Positions 26,801 to 37,626 of a stretch of 64,000 nt of DNA are shown piece by piece. The position numbers and the translations under genes were made by a program. The notes under the pieces are model-generated. The model was given only the letters and a program-made list of their open reading frames with translations. It had not been told where the DNA came from and did not search any database. Location of the stretch: assembly GCF_021155775.2 (NCBI RefSeq), contig NC_060233.1, positions 3,948,501-4,012,500 of the forward strand, in the 5' to 3' direction. The first letter of the stretch is position 1. Every line of letters starts with the position of its first letter. The stretch comes from Neodiprion pinetum. Lineage: Eukaryota > Arthropoda > Insecta > Hymenoptera > Diprionidae.

Positions 26801-27816
26801 TGAGAGAAGGTGGTGCGCTAAGTCTCTGGAGAGGGAATGGTATAAATGTACTTAAGATCGGTCCTGAAACTGCACTTAAGTTCATGGCCTATGAACAAAT
26901 TAAGAGAATGATAAAGGGAGACGATTTTCGAGAACTTAGCATTTACGAAAGATTCATGGCTGGATCCATTGCCGGTGGGGTCAGTCAATCAGCCATATAT
27001 CCACTCGAGGTACATCGAAATATTGAACTATTTTTCCTCAGCTTCCAACCAGTAAAAGACAATTAATATTAACTAAGAAAAAATAATTGAAGGTACTAAA
27101 AACGCGGTTGGCTCTTCGAAAAACAGGGGAATTCACCAGCGTCATAGACGCGATGCAGAAAATTTATAGTTCCGGTGGTCTCAAATGTTTCTATCGAGGA
27201 TACGTTCCCAATCTCATTGGAATACTGCCGTATGCCGGAATTGATCTGGCTGTTTACGAGGTAAGAAGATAGATAATCTTTGTTACGTAATGAACTATTT
27301 CCTTCTTCTTAATTTCACAACGTTGCGCGTATTAGATATATAAAGCTTGTCTTGATATAGTATGGAAAAACAAACATATAATTTTACAGACTCTGAAGAA
27401 CAGTTACTTACGTACGCATCAGAAAGACGAACATCCGGCATTCTGGCTTCTGCTGCTTTGCGGAACGGCTTCAAGTACGGCTGGTCAAGTCTGTTCGTAT
27501 CCTCTAGCTCTAGTCAGAACTAGGTTACAAGCTCAAGTAACACCATACAGAACTCCGAATACGATGGTTGCTGTATTTCAAGATATACTTCACCGAGAAG
27601 GTTTTCGTGGGCTTTATCGAGGCTTGACGCCTAACTTTTTAAAGGTACGTTGACCAAAATTTGAGTCAATTCAATTTTAACGATGACATTTTTCTTTTCT
27701 CGAATATCGACTATACGGATAATTTTTTTCTTTATTTACAGGTTGCTCCTGCAGTATCCATTAGCTATGTTGTATACGAACACTTCAGACAAGCTCTGGG
27801 TGTTAACATGACGTGA
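5230..27816 (+). CDS. SCaMC: Calcium-binding mitochondrial ATP-Mg/Pi carrier SCaMC (SLC25A23/24/25 type)
   Basis: Inner-membrane carrier exchanging ATP-Mg for phosphate, gated by cytosolic-side calcium. Exons are 5230-5415, 6496-6622, 9667-9754, 10326-10437, 26071-26229, 26752-27009, 27093-27260, 27390-27644 and 27742-27816 (TGA). All phases close and give 475 residues, the usual family length. The N-terminal half has four EF-hand loops: D35-D46, D69-E80, D100-E111 and D136-E147. The fourth has Leu where Gly is usual at loop position 6, so it may bind calcium poorly. The carrier half starts near residue 172 with [17 protein letters not shown]. It carries the three mitochondrial-carrier signatures PLDRIK, YPLEVLKTR and YPLALVRTR. 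Intron 4 (10438-26070) is 15.6 kb and separates the calcium module exactly from the carrier module. Confidence 0.94.
5971..6180. mobile_element. MITE family A, copy 1 (SCaMC intron 1)
   Basis: About 210 bp bounded by inverted repeats: GTTGAAGTTATTAACGTTAT on the left, with its near-exact reverse complement ending CTTCAAC on the right. The arms are about 28 bp. There is no coding capacity. Related copies lie at 7421, 19713 and 20124. The shared interior includes motifs close to AACCGTAATGAAACAAAACAT. Confidence 0.7.
7147..7424. repeat. Foldback repeat with about 115-bp arms
   Basis: The left arm, running through CCCATTCTATACACAATTCT near 7205-7226, is matched in reverse complement by the right arm near 7350-7370. 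Homology continues outward to about 7147 and 7424. A short spacer near 7265-7305 separates the arms. This is a non-coding, imperfect hairpin, and its right edge abuts MITE family A copy 4. Confidence 0.65.
7421..7631. mobile_element. MITE family A, diverged copy 4 (SCaMC intron 2)
   Basis: Begins CGAGGTTGAAGTTAGTAA, as in copy 3, and ends near GTTGCTAACTTCACTGAG. Interior similarity to copy 1 is seen at CTGAAATTCAG and at a diverged ATCGTAACAAAGAAGAAATG. The terminal repeats are degraded, so this is an old copy. Confidence 0.45.
8781..8814. repeat. (TA)17 microsatellite
   Basis: Uninterrupted TA dinucleotide run within SCaMC intron 2. Confidence 0.95.
9475..9502. repeat. (CA)n microsatellite
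   Basis: CA dinucleotide run with a CGCG interruption, about 165 bases upstream of the acceptor of SCaMC exon 3. Confidence 0.9.
10780..11170 (+). promoter_or_regulatory. CpG-rich block early in SCaMC intron 4, possible internal promoter
   Basis: Markedly GC- and CpG-rich against AT-rich surroundings, with an inverted CCAAT motif (ATTGGTCGGCG) near 10842 and a (GGAGGT)n-like purine stretch near 10955-10975. No convincing coding first exon follows. A non-coding first exon or an enhancer is possible. Composition is seen; function is inferred. Confidence 0.3.
13708..14031. repeat. Inverted multi-copy repeat cluster
   Basis: Three copies of a motif resembling TCGCTGATTACGAATCTGA followed by an AATTCAA-GATGGC block. 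One is forward near 13715; two are reversed near 13850-13910 and 13975-14030. The outer two form an imperfect foldback. Non-coding. Confidence 0.65.
16581..16742. mobile_element. Short inverted-repeat element (about 160 bp)
   Basis: The left arm contains GGGCAAAATGGGCCC and the right arm GGGCCCGTTTTGTCC, reverse-complementary over about 25 bases with mismatches. No coding capacity. MITE-like; target duplication not resolved. Confidence 0.45.
17940..18282 (+). promoter_or_regulatory. CpG-rich internal promoter candidate of SCaMC
   Basis: A GC/CpG-rich block directly upstream of a short open first exon. It includes a tandem GGAACG-type motif at about 18094-18118 (variants GGAAC, GCAAC, GTAAC). 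The contrast with flanking AT-rich intron and the adjacent ATG plus consensus donor suggest a real transcription start region. Promoter activity is inferred. Confidence 0.45.
18283..18366 (+). CDS. SCaMC: Candidate alternative first coding exon of SCaMC
   Basis: Starts ATG at 18283 and runs 28 codons ([20 protein letters not shown]...) to a consensus donor, CAAAAA|GTAAGT. It ends in phase 0, which matches the phase-0 acceptor of carrier exon 5 at 26071. Splicing these would give a 332-residue carrier with no EF-hands. SLC25A25-type genes are known to use alternative first exons, so the arrangement is plausible. I do not recognise the 28 residues themselves. Alternatively this is a coincidental frame in a GC-rich regulatory block. 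Confidence 0.5.
19713..19910. mobile_element. MITE family A, copy 2 (SCaMC intron 4)
   Basis: About 200 bp with terminal inverted repeats: left ACTGAAGTTGGTAACGTTAA, right CGATAACGTTACTTACTTCC. The interior shares the GCGAAATAT-GGTTTT-CGAAACG arrangement with copy 3. Non-coding. Confidence 0.6.
20124..20328. mobile_element. MITE family A, copy 3 (SCaMC intron 4)
   Basis: Begins ACGAGGTTGAAGTTATTAAC and ends near AATCGTTACCAACTTCAA. The interior ATGTTTTGTTTTACTACGGT matches the reverse complement of the copy 1 interior. It lies about 215 bases downstream of copy 2. Non-coding. Confidence 0.65.
20530..20741 (+). CDS. Weak candidate alternative first exon of SCaMC
   Basis: An ATG followed by 71 open codons ends at CAG|GTACGA in phase 0, compatible with carrier exon 5. 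The translation ([20 protein letters not shown]...) has mixed composition rather than low complexity. No homology is recognised and there is no obvious promoter upstream, so this could be chance. Confidence 0.2.
21413..21955. repeat. Large degenerate foldback, about 540 bp
   Basis: The left half (from CGAAATTCCGAATTTCC) and right half are imperfect reverse complements. For example, AAGTTCCGTAAGCGTCAAAT on the left corresponds to AAGTTCCGAAAGCGCCTGAT read from the right arm. Both arms are built of degenerate TTCCGAA-like units. No coding capacity. Confidence 0.55.
24514..24528. repeat. Poly-G run after a GAGA-rich tract
   Basis: A G homopolymer of about 15 directly follows GAGAGAGTGAGTGAGAGAG at 24491-24512 within SCaMC intron 4. 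Possible GAGA-factor target or G-quadruplex seed. Confidence 0.8.
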
Positions 27817-28673
27817 TGAATATATTTATTAGGGGACATTAATTCTATTAAATTATTCTGTAATTATATGATAAAAGTTATGCTAAATCTGCAAGTTAGC
27901 ATGAAGCAAGCTGCGCAGGCAGGCCTGCACGCTACTTCGCCTTTCCTTCCTTTGACTAAAGCAGCTTATTTCTTACTGAACTCGTCATAAATGTTATAAA
28001 TTATTTGCTATTTAAAAGTTTGGAAGAAACAAAGAAATTTAAATATAATAAAATACAATCAAAACAATTGATATCGATGCTACAAGAGTTGCCAGAGGGA
28101 GAGGAAAGATATTCCAACGTTATCAAGACAGTCCAGGCGGATGGTGCTCTTCCAGTGTAGAGTGGAGTTATCTTAAAAATTGAGGATAACAAAAAGTGGA
28201 TTAATCGGTAAATTGATTGTTGGATCAAAAATTCAATGATTCGGTTAAATGGAGATACGGGCGTTAATTAAACCAGCAAAAGAATAGGGGGAATATGCTA
28301 CTTAAAAACCATTCGAAAAAAAAAATCAGTTCAGGATTTTAATTATATGTATATGGACACTTGATGTTGTGATATACTCAGATTTTTTTGCTCCTTCCGA
28401 TTCAACAAAATTTTGGTGACCTAACGCTATCGTACAGCCACTAGAAATAACGAATTAGTAGCCTAATGATTATTTACAAAATGACATCCCACTGCGTGCC
28501 TGCAAAAGAGATCGACTGATTAGGGATTTTTCGAATTCCACATAAATGTATAAATATCAATATTACTCGATACCATTCATACCCTGGTTATAATAACCAA
28601 TGTTGCGTTAACAAAGTTCTTCTGTATATTGCTATCGTTACGATTGTAGTGGAATGTTTGTATGATGTGATAA

Positions 28674-28730
28674 TATATATATATATATATATGTGTGTGT
28701 GATTATATATATATATATATATATATATAT
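28674..28730. repeat. (TA)n-(TG)n-(TA)n compound microsatellite
   Basis: TA run, a short TG block, then another TA run, in the probable SCaMC 3' UTR. Confidence 0.9.
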
Positions 28731-28993
28731 GGGACAGATTTTCGTATTACATACTGCAGGCCGATTTGGCCACCTATTATTGTTGGGCAAGTACCAACAG
28801 TTGATTAGGTATTTTATATATACGATTTTCTGGCAGTATGAACTGTGAAAGTATAGATGCTTTTAGTGCGGAATATATGTACAGATATTTTAGCTGTATA
28901 TGGGACTGATGATACACGACTTTAAGCAAGGAACGTTGTGAATCGATTGAATACTTCCAGTAATTTTTCTTTCTATTTATATGTATGTATGTA

Positions 28994-29025
<32 letters not shown>
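28994..29025. repeat. (ATT)n microsatellite
   Basis: About ten uninterrupted trinucleotide units. Confidence 0.9.
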
Positions 29026-29250
29026 GCAGCTTCGCACGAAGCATGTAGGTGTACCGTGTAGAGTATATATTACATACAATCTGCGTGACGTCTTTTTCTA
29101 CGATGAGCAAATGTAATTTATTGGTTTTTATGTTTTTGATTATTATTGTTTATAATAGACTCAGTTCCTTGGAGGCTGCAGGCACCAGTTTTCACTTGTA
29201 GTTATAATAAATACTTTATGATATCTCTTATATCTTAAATATTATAAATG

Positions 29251-30661
29251 TGATTTCCTCTGACAAGCAGGAGAATTGTACTTTGCTGAATAACTAATTC
29301 TTCATTCAAATTATTGTTGTTATACATTTTTTCGCTCTATTATTATGATTACTGCTATAAACTATTAATTCTATAACTACTACTACTACAACTAGTACTA
29401 CTATTACTACTCTTACACCATTACTATTGCCTTCTAACATTGTTAATACTGCTATCGCCACTGTTACTATTCCTTGCATTGAAATCACACAATAATGTCT
29501 TTCGTGATTCATCAACTAAGTGCAGTGTTTAATCAATTACTTACCACAATAATTTCAGTTGTATTCTGTATTTCAATGGTCAACTGTGACGCAGTATTAC
29601 CTACACTAACAATAAGTATTAAGCTGTAATTTTTTTTTTCTTTCGTTTACTTTCCGTCTTCGACGCTAGCATGCTTCGGATTTCCCGTTACATTATAGAA
29701 TTGAAGTAAAAGAGTGAAAAAATAAAAACAAAATTACTGATTATGTGTCTTGTGATATTATTGTAATCTCAACATTTTATTCCTTCACTTATCATAAAAC
29801 AGTGTTCGGACCGAAAAAATCAAGTTTCAGGTTTGAATCTGTACGCATAATCTGAAAAACAACACCGCGTATATGTATAGAATTCTGTAATGCCGACTCG
29901 TGTATCAATTTTTTTATTACCATACGCTTTATTTTTTTCTTATACATAATACATATGAAAATTACATTACTTGCTTGTAAAATAAAAAAAAAAAACGTTC
30001 CATCAACCAATCAATCACAGCCACCTCTACAGTCGTTACATAATAGAATCAAAGTTCACAGTCTTTTCATTTCTGTACTTCTAATTTCTACGTCTTTGGA
30101 ACACTTTTCCTTCGACATAGCTTGATAATCCTGCGGTATTGTGGAAATATGATCGGAAGCAAGACAAAAAAATAATAATCATTCTTATTTTTTTAATAAA
30201 TTGTGATTTCAATATCACAACAGCAAAAAATGATTCACTCACATTACAAGATTTACATAATTCAGTATGTTTGTAAGATTTTAAGAAAAAGTGAGTCCAC
30301 AAGGCTGTAGGGCAGTTTTGAAATTTAATACCGTATATTATATTAAAAAAATGATCACTGAAAGTTAGGCACAAATTTTAAGTTTTGATACTTTGATCGA
30401 AGCACTTCAATCTTTGATCAAACTTGAAAATATGTGTTACTTCCCTATACCCAATTAACAGATTGCATGGAATAATAAAGTTGATATTCAAATACAATGT
30501 GTATACATATATATCGTATCTACTCATGTATTGTATAAAACAATAGTATTTACCATAAGTATCGCAATGATAAGCTCACTTTAAAGATACAAAAAGTCGT
30601 GGAATGTTGTAAATTTTTTTACACAGACCCGTGTTACAGTTTGTGCCAAATAGCATATTCT
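29251..30661. other. Convergent intergenic region SCaMC / PGLS
   Basis: AT-rich spacer containing a degenerate ACT/ATT trinucleotide tract at 29370-29470 and the likely 3' UTR of the minus-strand PGLS gene at its right end. No gene recognised. Confidence 0.5.
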
Positions 30662-31977
30662 TTAAGTTGGTTTAACATGTTTCGCTGCCGCTTCGTCGAG
30701 AATCCAATACAACTCTCCGTTGCTCAGTTGTACTCTGGCAGCTGGCAAGTTTTCTTTGTCTTTTAAAATACGCTGTGAAATTAAATGCATATTATCACTT
30801 CTGGGTACGGTAGAATGAAAAAAACTCGCACTTGAGGTAATTGGCAATCCTACCTTTATGATGTCTGCTTTAGCCTCTCCGGTAATGGTAAAAATGCATA
30901 CTTTTGCACTATTTATAACTGGGAATGTTAGCGTTATTCGAGATGGTGGTATCTTCGGTGAGTCATTCAGCGAGCTTACCCAGACGCTAGTTTCTTCGAG
31001 CAATCGGTGATTGGGAAAGAGGGAACAAGTGTGACCGTCGGGTCCCAGTCCCAGGAGTAGTACATCGAACTTTGGTATACTGTCCGGTGGAAAGTAAACG
31101 GACATTTGTTTGATGTAATCTTTGGCTGCTGCTTCGGCTGTTGAAGTTAAAAATTTATTGTAATTATTATTCTGCAAAATCCCATATCTTCATTGACAGG
31201 GTCGCTTTGTTTATCTGATTCGATTGACATCCAGAGTATTCCATGTTTTCCATACCTGAGAGATCGGGATTAATTTTGATGAATTGCTCTTCTGTTATGG
31301 GAATTTTTCCCATCAAGTGCATCTTGTAGACCCCATACGTCGATTCCTCATTATTGAAAGGTACTACTCTCTCGTCACAGAAAAAAAACCGCCATTTAGT
31401 CCAGTCTGTTGTTATGGTGGGCAAACCTTCTGCTAAATAATTGATGAGTGAACCACCTGTGAAAGATTTAAAAACAAAAGTTACTTATTCGTTACGAATC
31501 TTGATTAAATTTTTCAACTCCTGAAAAAGTAAAAATCGGCTACAATTAATTTCTAACCAAAGGCCTGGGTCAAAACTTGAATTTTATCAGACACTTTTGC
31601 TAATAAGAAAACAGCTGAAAATAAGAATTCAGATTTGAACGAATTTTTTACATCGTTATTAGTCACGTGTTAGTCACCAGCCGGTATGGGTGCGAAAAAT
31701 TGATTAACGTTCGAAAAGTGAAATTCACATTGTAAAAGTGAACAGCGTCAAGACATCATTACATATAAAATGGAATGTTGGGTAAGAGGAATGGTACGCT
31801 GGTATTAGACTAATATGAAGAAAAAAAGTAAATAAAAAAATTCAGAGATGAGAGACCTGATAGACCGATTTTGAAGACATCGTCACTCGATATCGCATCG
31901 TTGGCACTATCTTGAATGATGTTAACCAGTCGTTTAATAGCACTGGGAACGTCTTTTTCGACGAGTACTTTAGCCAT
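30662..31977 (-). CDS. Pgls: 6-phosphogluconolactonase
   Basis: Cytosolic enzyme hydrolysing 6-phosphogluconolactone to 6-phosphogluconate, the second step of the oxidative pentose phosphate pathway. Minus-strand exons are 31977-31857, 31456-31256, 31137-30854 and 30772-30662 (TAA), giving 238 residues, the normal family length. Visible family motifs are GLSGGSL, FFCDERVVP, LLLGLGPDGHTCSLFP with the active-site His, and the C-terminal ELYWILDEAAA. The last intron (30773-30853) is 81 nt. It has no in-frame stop and its length is divisible by three, so an unspliced reading also stays open. I excised it because the family aligns GEAKADIIK directly to RILKDKENLP and because GTAGGA and TTTCACAG form good sites. 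Start codon: first ATG, giving MAKVLVEKDVPSAI. Confidence 0.92.
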
Positions 31978-34203
31978 TTTTCTTCTTCCACGAGCTTGTC
32001 AGTTGGTGTAACCAGCTGAAAGTATAACCTCAATGCTTGAATATCATCGGCGGATTTCGGCGAACGACCTCTAGCAAAAAATTTCAATGACGTGCACACG
32101 TTCGTCCATAATCCATATGGTCAGTCAGTTGCACGGCTTACATACAGGTCTGAGTAGGGTGGGGAACACGTCAGTTGTTATACAACATAGATTATAACGT
32201 GCAACAAAACAACAAAGTTAGAAAGAAAACTGCCCGGTATTCTCGTTAGTGGCGCACCGGTGCTTGGTAAATCCGTGGTGTAATGAAATAGCGAATAAAA
32301 TATTCAATTTTTGTGCAATGTACATGCATTTGTACAGATGTTAATTAACATCGACTTGTCTAAAATCGTCGAAATGCTTCTTCGAGGTAAATATTTAATT
32401 TCTTTCAGGGGGCTAAGTAGACTATACGTATAATAATTTAAGAGTTGTGTTTACTTCATTCATACACAACATACCGATGAATTTTCTGTGCTTGTTGGTA
32501 AACGAGGACAAGTGTTTTTTTATTTGTATAATTGCCACTATCTCGTTTTAATACATAAAATACAACAGGATATAACACCCATGTCAGCCTGTCGGCCAAC
32601 CGTGTTGGCACTACAGAGCACGTTCTTGTCAACTATATGCTAGCATATGGTACTAGGTTAATATTCAAACCTTTCTTAGGCACTATTCGGACCATATATC
32701 CTGTAATAATAAATCCCCCCCGCTTCTGATCTATCTCGTATGAACCAAGTCCACGTTCAAGGGCTTACTTGAGATATATTTAAAAAAGCAATATTGTCTC
32801 GATAGAAATTATTTACTTTTTTATACGTAATTTATAACGGAAAAACAATACACGATCGGTGTCATGTGAGCACCAATTGGAACTTGGCTATTTTTTGGAA
32901 GTGGTGTGTACGTTTCACAACCCCATGACGGTTAATCTTATATAAAAACCATGCACAACTACACATCTACAGTGTCATCATATGCCGAGTATGTTGCTGG
33001 TCTAAGTAATTCTCCATCGCCAGGAAAATAACTGTGAGTGTAAATATTCACGAATTTGATGTAAAAGCCGGTTAAAAAACGAAGACCATGGGCACTGATG
33101 TCTGGGTAGTAAGGGAAGATGGAAAGTTTTATCTGGAATTTGTTTGTCCCACGGGTATATGAATATATTGTACAGAGATCTGAACTATCCCCACGAAATT
33201 GCGAGCGAAATTCCATTGAACTCTATAAGGAAACGCGTCGTATTTTAAATAAAGCGGTTTCCTTTACTTTCGTGGCATGAGACAATCGCGTCGGAACATA
33301 AGACTATCGTTCGTTTCGATGAATCAGTATCATATTTCATCAATATCCTCAAATATTTAATTCATTTAGTGATTCCGCAAGAAATGTGAAATTATCCAGT
33401 ATTTTCCGCAGAAACAAATAATTATTTCATTGTCAGCGATCGGACCATTGTTTGGATTTTGATGACAGTTGCCTATTCGATACTTCACTGTCCTGAAGTT
33501 ACACATAGTATTCCGTTATTAACAATTAGTCAGCACTAGTACTGAAAACACAGCTAAAAAGAGGCAGAATCAGACAAGAATCGAGGCATTCGAAGACAGG
33601 GGCATTTCCGCCGTTTGTGATAATTCGTTCGCATGTGTAGAATTTATACGTAGTGAAACAGTCTGCGACTTTTATTCAGAAGCGGGACCATCAGGTAAGT
33701 ATCATCCAATTTTGATTTTGATATGTACTTTATGTCATTAGCGTACATTAAATATTAACCTTGAGATTTCCATTTAAAATATTTGTATTTCCCGGTTACT
33801 GTGATGTAAGAAAATAAGTGACATCTTGTGGCCGAAAAGAGGACTCGCAGAAAATAACAACCGTGTTGGCCACCTACATTTCTTGGTGTTCATGCGAACG
33901 CAGTGAACGCACAATGCACGCCTAGATATTGTTTACGGTTATATTGTTAATTAGAAATCAGTGTTAGAAATGCAAACTAAAGGACCTTTTGTAAATGTTT
34001 ATTTAACAGTCGCTGTTAGCGAATTAGCTAAAACCGTATAGATCCGGTAATATAATATTTGTTATGATAAGATTTGAGCTGCAAATGAGGACTCTCATAA
34101 AGCGCGATAGGTTATACAGGTAACCGACGTTCTCGAGCTTAATCAGCTGTAAAACTGCCCACATAATATTCGATTGAAAGCCAAAGAATTTCAAGACAGA
34201 AAA
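31978..34203. other. Divergent spacer PGLS / ABHD13 with ABHD13 5' UTR
   Basis: Head-to-head interval. A non-coding ABHD13 exon probably ends at 33694 (CCATCAG|GTAAGT). It would join an acceptor near 34198 (AAGACAG) just before the start codon. The remainder is AT-rich. One isolated minus-strand open frame (33216-32959, 85 codons) has a non-repetitive translation but no recognised homology. Confidence 0.5.
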
Positions 34204-35715
34204 ATGTCCCTTCGCATCAGATTAGCTCGTAGTCGACCCATCAGACTACTTGGCGGTATAGCTAAGAAGTGTTGGGCATTTTCTGGGGCTTATGTACTGG
34301 CCTGTTTCCTCCTCTATTGGCTTTACGGTGGAATCTTTGCATTTTTTCTTCTGTGCTTTGCTATCACAGGTTTGTTGCCAAGATCATTTCCTAAACAAAT
34401 AAGTTTGAATGCCAATTTTCAACATCTGCTTGTTATTGTAATTACTTGAACGATCTTATATTTTGAATCGTAACCAGCGAGTAAAACGTGCGTATTTTCA
34501 TTCAGGTATCTTGTATCACACGGAGGACAAGCTTCTCTATCATCCCGAATTACCTCCACATTCACGAGTCTACGTTCCTGCTCCGTCCATGTTTAGCTTG
34601 CCTTACCAAAGTGTGTATACCAGATCGGGAGATGGGACAATGTTGCACATGTTTTTTATATCGCAGACAGAAGAAAAGGCCAAGAAGGTGCCTACGCTTT
34701 TATTTTTTCACGGAAACGCCGGCAACATGGGACACAGGTCTGTCTAACGCGATACAAGTTGTATAATTTTTTTCAGCGTACTGTATGTACTTTGATTTTT
34801 ACTTGCTACTTGCGCTTTCTGTGTTTTCATTTAGACTTCAGAATGTCGCAAGGTTATACCGTAAATTGGGATGTAATATACTTATGTTAGAGTATAGAGG
34901 ATACGGATTATCTCAAGGCTCTCCATCCGAAGAAGGCCTTTACATGGACGCCAGAGCTGGACTAGATTATTTGTCCACTCGAACTGACATCAATAACGAT
35001 GAAATTATAGTTTTTGGAAGATCTTTGGGTAATTTTTATTTTAGTTTTGTATTTTTGTAGCAAAAAAAGTGGCGATTATGAGTACAGATGTGTAGATTAC
35101 ATTGTGGCTCAGATCTGCGTTTAAGAATAAGAAAACAAGATAACAATGTAGTGTAGCAATAGGTGATTATTTAATGTATTCGTTACTCGCTAGGCGGTGG
35201 CGTGGCTATTGATTTGGCGATGAGGCCAGATTATGCAAAAAAAATTTGGTGCCTCATTTTAGAAAACACTTTTACCAGTATACCGGACATGGCATCACTG
35301 CTCATTGGCTCTAAGATCCTTCAGTACCTTCCGTTATTTATCTATAAAAATAAGGTACGTGTAAAAATATTAATTGTAATGCTCAATGGAGATACAAAAT
35401 ATCTGCTCCCTTTCAATGACATATTTCTTATTTCTTCTCTAGTATATGTCACTACAAAAAATTGGCTCTGTCACGGTACCTACGTTATTTATCTCCGGCC
35501 TAGCGGACACTCTGGTACCGCCCAAAATGATGACTGAATTATACGAACGTTGCGGAAGCTCGTACAAAGGGATGCTCAGAGTGCCTAGCGGGACTCACAA
35601 TGAAACGTGGAATCAGTCTGGGTACTATACCAGTATATCCACGTTTCTTAATCAACTAAGAGAAAATCCTCCACCCAGAGTAGCAACGAACCATTGGCAG
35701 ATAGACCACGTGTAA
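34204..35715 (+). CDS. ABHD13: Alpha/beta hydrolase domain-containing protein 13 (BEM46 family)
   Basis: Membrane-anchored serine hydrolase. Exons are 34204-34369, 34506-34737, 34835-35028, 35194-35354 and 35443-35715, in closed phase, giving 341 residues against 337 in human. A hydrophobic N-terminal anchor spans about residues 27-54. The oxyanion-type motif FFHGNAGNMGHR lies in exon 2. The catalytic triad is visible as Ser196 in GRSLGG, Asp273 in GLADTLVPP and His303 in GTHNETW. BEM46/ABHD13 relatives are single-pass membrane proteins of poorly known substrate. The start is the ATG at 34204, immediately after a likely acceptor. Confidence 0.93.
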
Positions 35716-36611
35716 TGATAATGGTTTACACGGCTCAATATTGCGTCCAAAATTATTGTAGTTTACGTTTCATAGTACAAGATTTCCTTTATCTTTTCTC
35801 GTTTATTTTCATTTGATTTTTGTTTCTTTTTTCATAAATAGAGAAAGATGATATATTTCCTTATGAATTTTAATATAGCTACAAATATGTAATATAGTCA
35901 ATAATAATTTGAAGGGATCAAATCGTCCAACGTAGATGATGATGAGCTGATCAAAAGTCTTCAATAGCCAAAGCTTGGAAATAGTATAATGAAATTAAAA
36001 TATCTCTGTATATATATATATAGAGAGAGAGTGAGACATAGAAATATATATATAGAGTTATATACACACATATACGTACACACACGGACACACGCATATA
36101 TACACACTTTAGTTTACAAAGTTAGTACAAGGTGGTAAATCTCATTGAATTTATAAGCACCTTCATCAAAAAAATTTTGCCACATCTTAGGTATCATGAG
36201 ATATGAAAATTTTTTTTATTGTACGTGAGCAGTGAAGTTTAATAACCTATCCAATGAAATTCAATAGGTCTTCCATTGTTACATTGTACGATTATCACTT
36301 CTATTCGATCGCCAGTCTTATTACTTACAAAACAACACCTTGCGGCGGTGTGGATAAAATTATTTTTGCCACTTTCAAAGTAAAGGTATTTTGAAAACTG
36401 CTTAACGCATTAGTTACCATTGTCGTTGCAATTAATTTTTTTTTCACTCTAGCGCTACTTTCAATTCCACCTTGTAAAAGTGGTAAAGTCATTCTGTAAG
36501 TCATATACGAAATACTGTAAATTGTTGCATTACTAAATAGGCAGGGCACAATTTGAGCCCTTATGGAATCGTGATTAATAATATAAAAGCAGTCAATATA
36601 ATTATTCTTTG

Positions 36612-36676
<65 letters not shown>

Positions 36677-37260
36677 ACTACTACGTAATTGCGCAGCGTA
36701 ACTGTCGTCAAGTCCACAGATCAGGTTTGCGAATTTTTTTAACGTCCTAAATATATTTTGTGTAGGTATGTAATATCAAAAGTATTGTAGTTAAAATAAA
36801 ATGTCGTAAGGCACATTGTCATGATGCTATGAACGCAAATTACGTATCCTTTTCACGCAAGTATATGTATACTTAGAAATAATTTCAATTTTAGAACAGT
36901 AATAATACGCAGATTTGGTTGACCCTCTTCTTTGTTTTCGGACTTTGCCAAATCCGAATCTTATTAATCGATTAGTTAATATGACGATGCAATGATTTTA
37001 TCTCACCAACAACAATAAATAAATTCATACCGATGTTTTTACTCGAAAGATTTTTCGAGTATATTAACCATACACATATTATGCAATTGCTATACAAGTT
37101 GTTAAATATCTTTGACCATTTCTTTTCTAATTACCTATAATGCGTGTCTCGATTTTGTACACAAGTGATCTGAAAACGAATATAAGTATGTTGTAAATAA
37201 AAATGTTAAACTGTAATAAATACAGTGTATACAGATTGAATGTATTTAACGTTATTGTAT
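35716..37260 (+). other. ABHD13 3' UTR and convergent spacer
   Basis: AT-rich, with probable polyadenylation signals AATAAA at about 37196 and 37217. Contains TA/GA/CA dinucleotide stretches at 36011-36110 and a long TAA run. No gene recognised. Confidence 0.45.
36612..36675. repeat. (TAA)n microsatellite, about 20 units
   Basis: Uninterrupted AAT/TAA trinucleotide tract of about 60 bases ending in CTACTACTAC. Read on the minus strand it produces a spurious poly-leucine frame. Confidence 0.95.
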
Positions 37261-37626
37261 AATACGGTCGAATTTGAAAAATATCATCTCATTTCGAATT
37301 TATACAGTCGTTTGCTATATCTACATTTTTTTACCTTACATCTGCACTTCGATCGTCGAGTAAAATATGTGACATATTATCCGTACGCTACAATCTTTGA
37401 TCCTACGCTATAAGCATGGAGTTTAGTTTTTCTCCTTTTGCTCATAAATTAAAATCAACGTTTTTCGATGCTAAAGTAACATTTTCCGAGGTTCTTAGAG
37501 TCGATCACAGTTGAGTGAACACAATGGCATTACTTTAAGCTTACGTACTACCAATCTCTGTAATAATTGACCTTACTGTTATTGACCTTATGAAGTCAAT
37601 CCACAATCCAAATTCTAAATGGTAGA

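Larger units (their letters stand above)
27817..29250 (+). other. SCaMC 3' UTR region and microsatellites
   Basis: Follows the SCaMC stop. The likely terminal polyadenylation signal is AATAAA in TTATAATAAATACTTT near 29206; an earlier AATAAAA lies near 28048. The interval contains a TA/TG microsatellite and a TTA trinucleotide run. No gene recognised. Confidence 0.45.

Noticed and set aside
36325..36717. Minus-strand frame with a poly-leucine tract
   Set aside because: Produced by translation of the TAA microsatellite.
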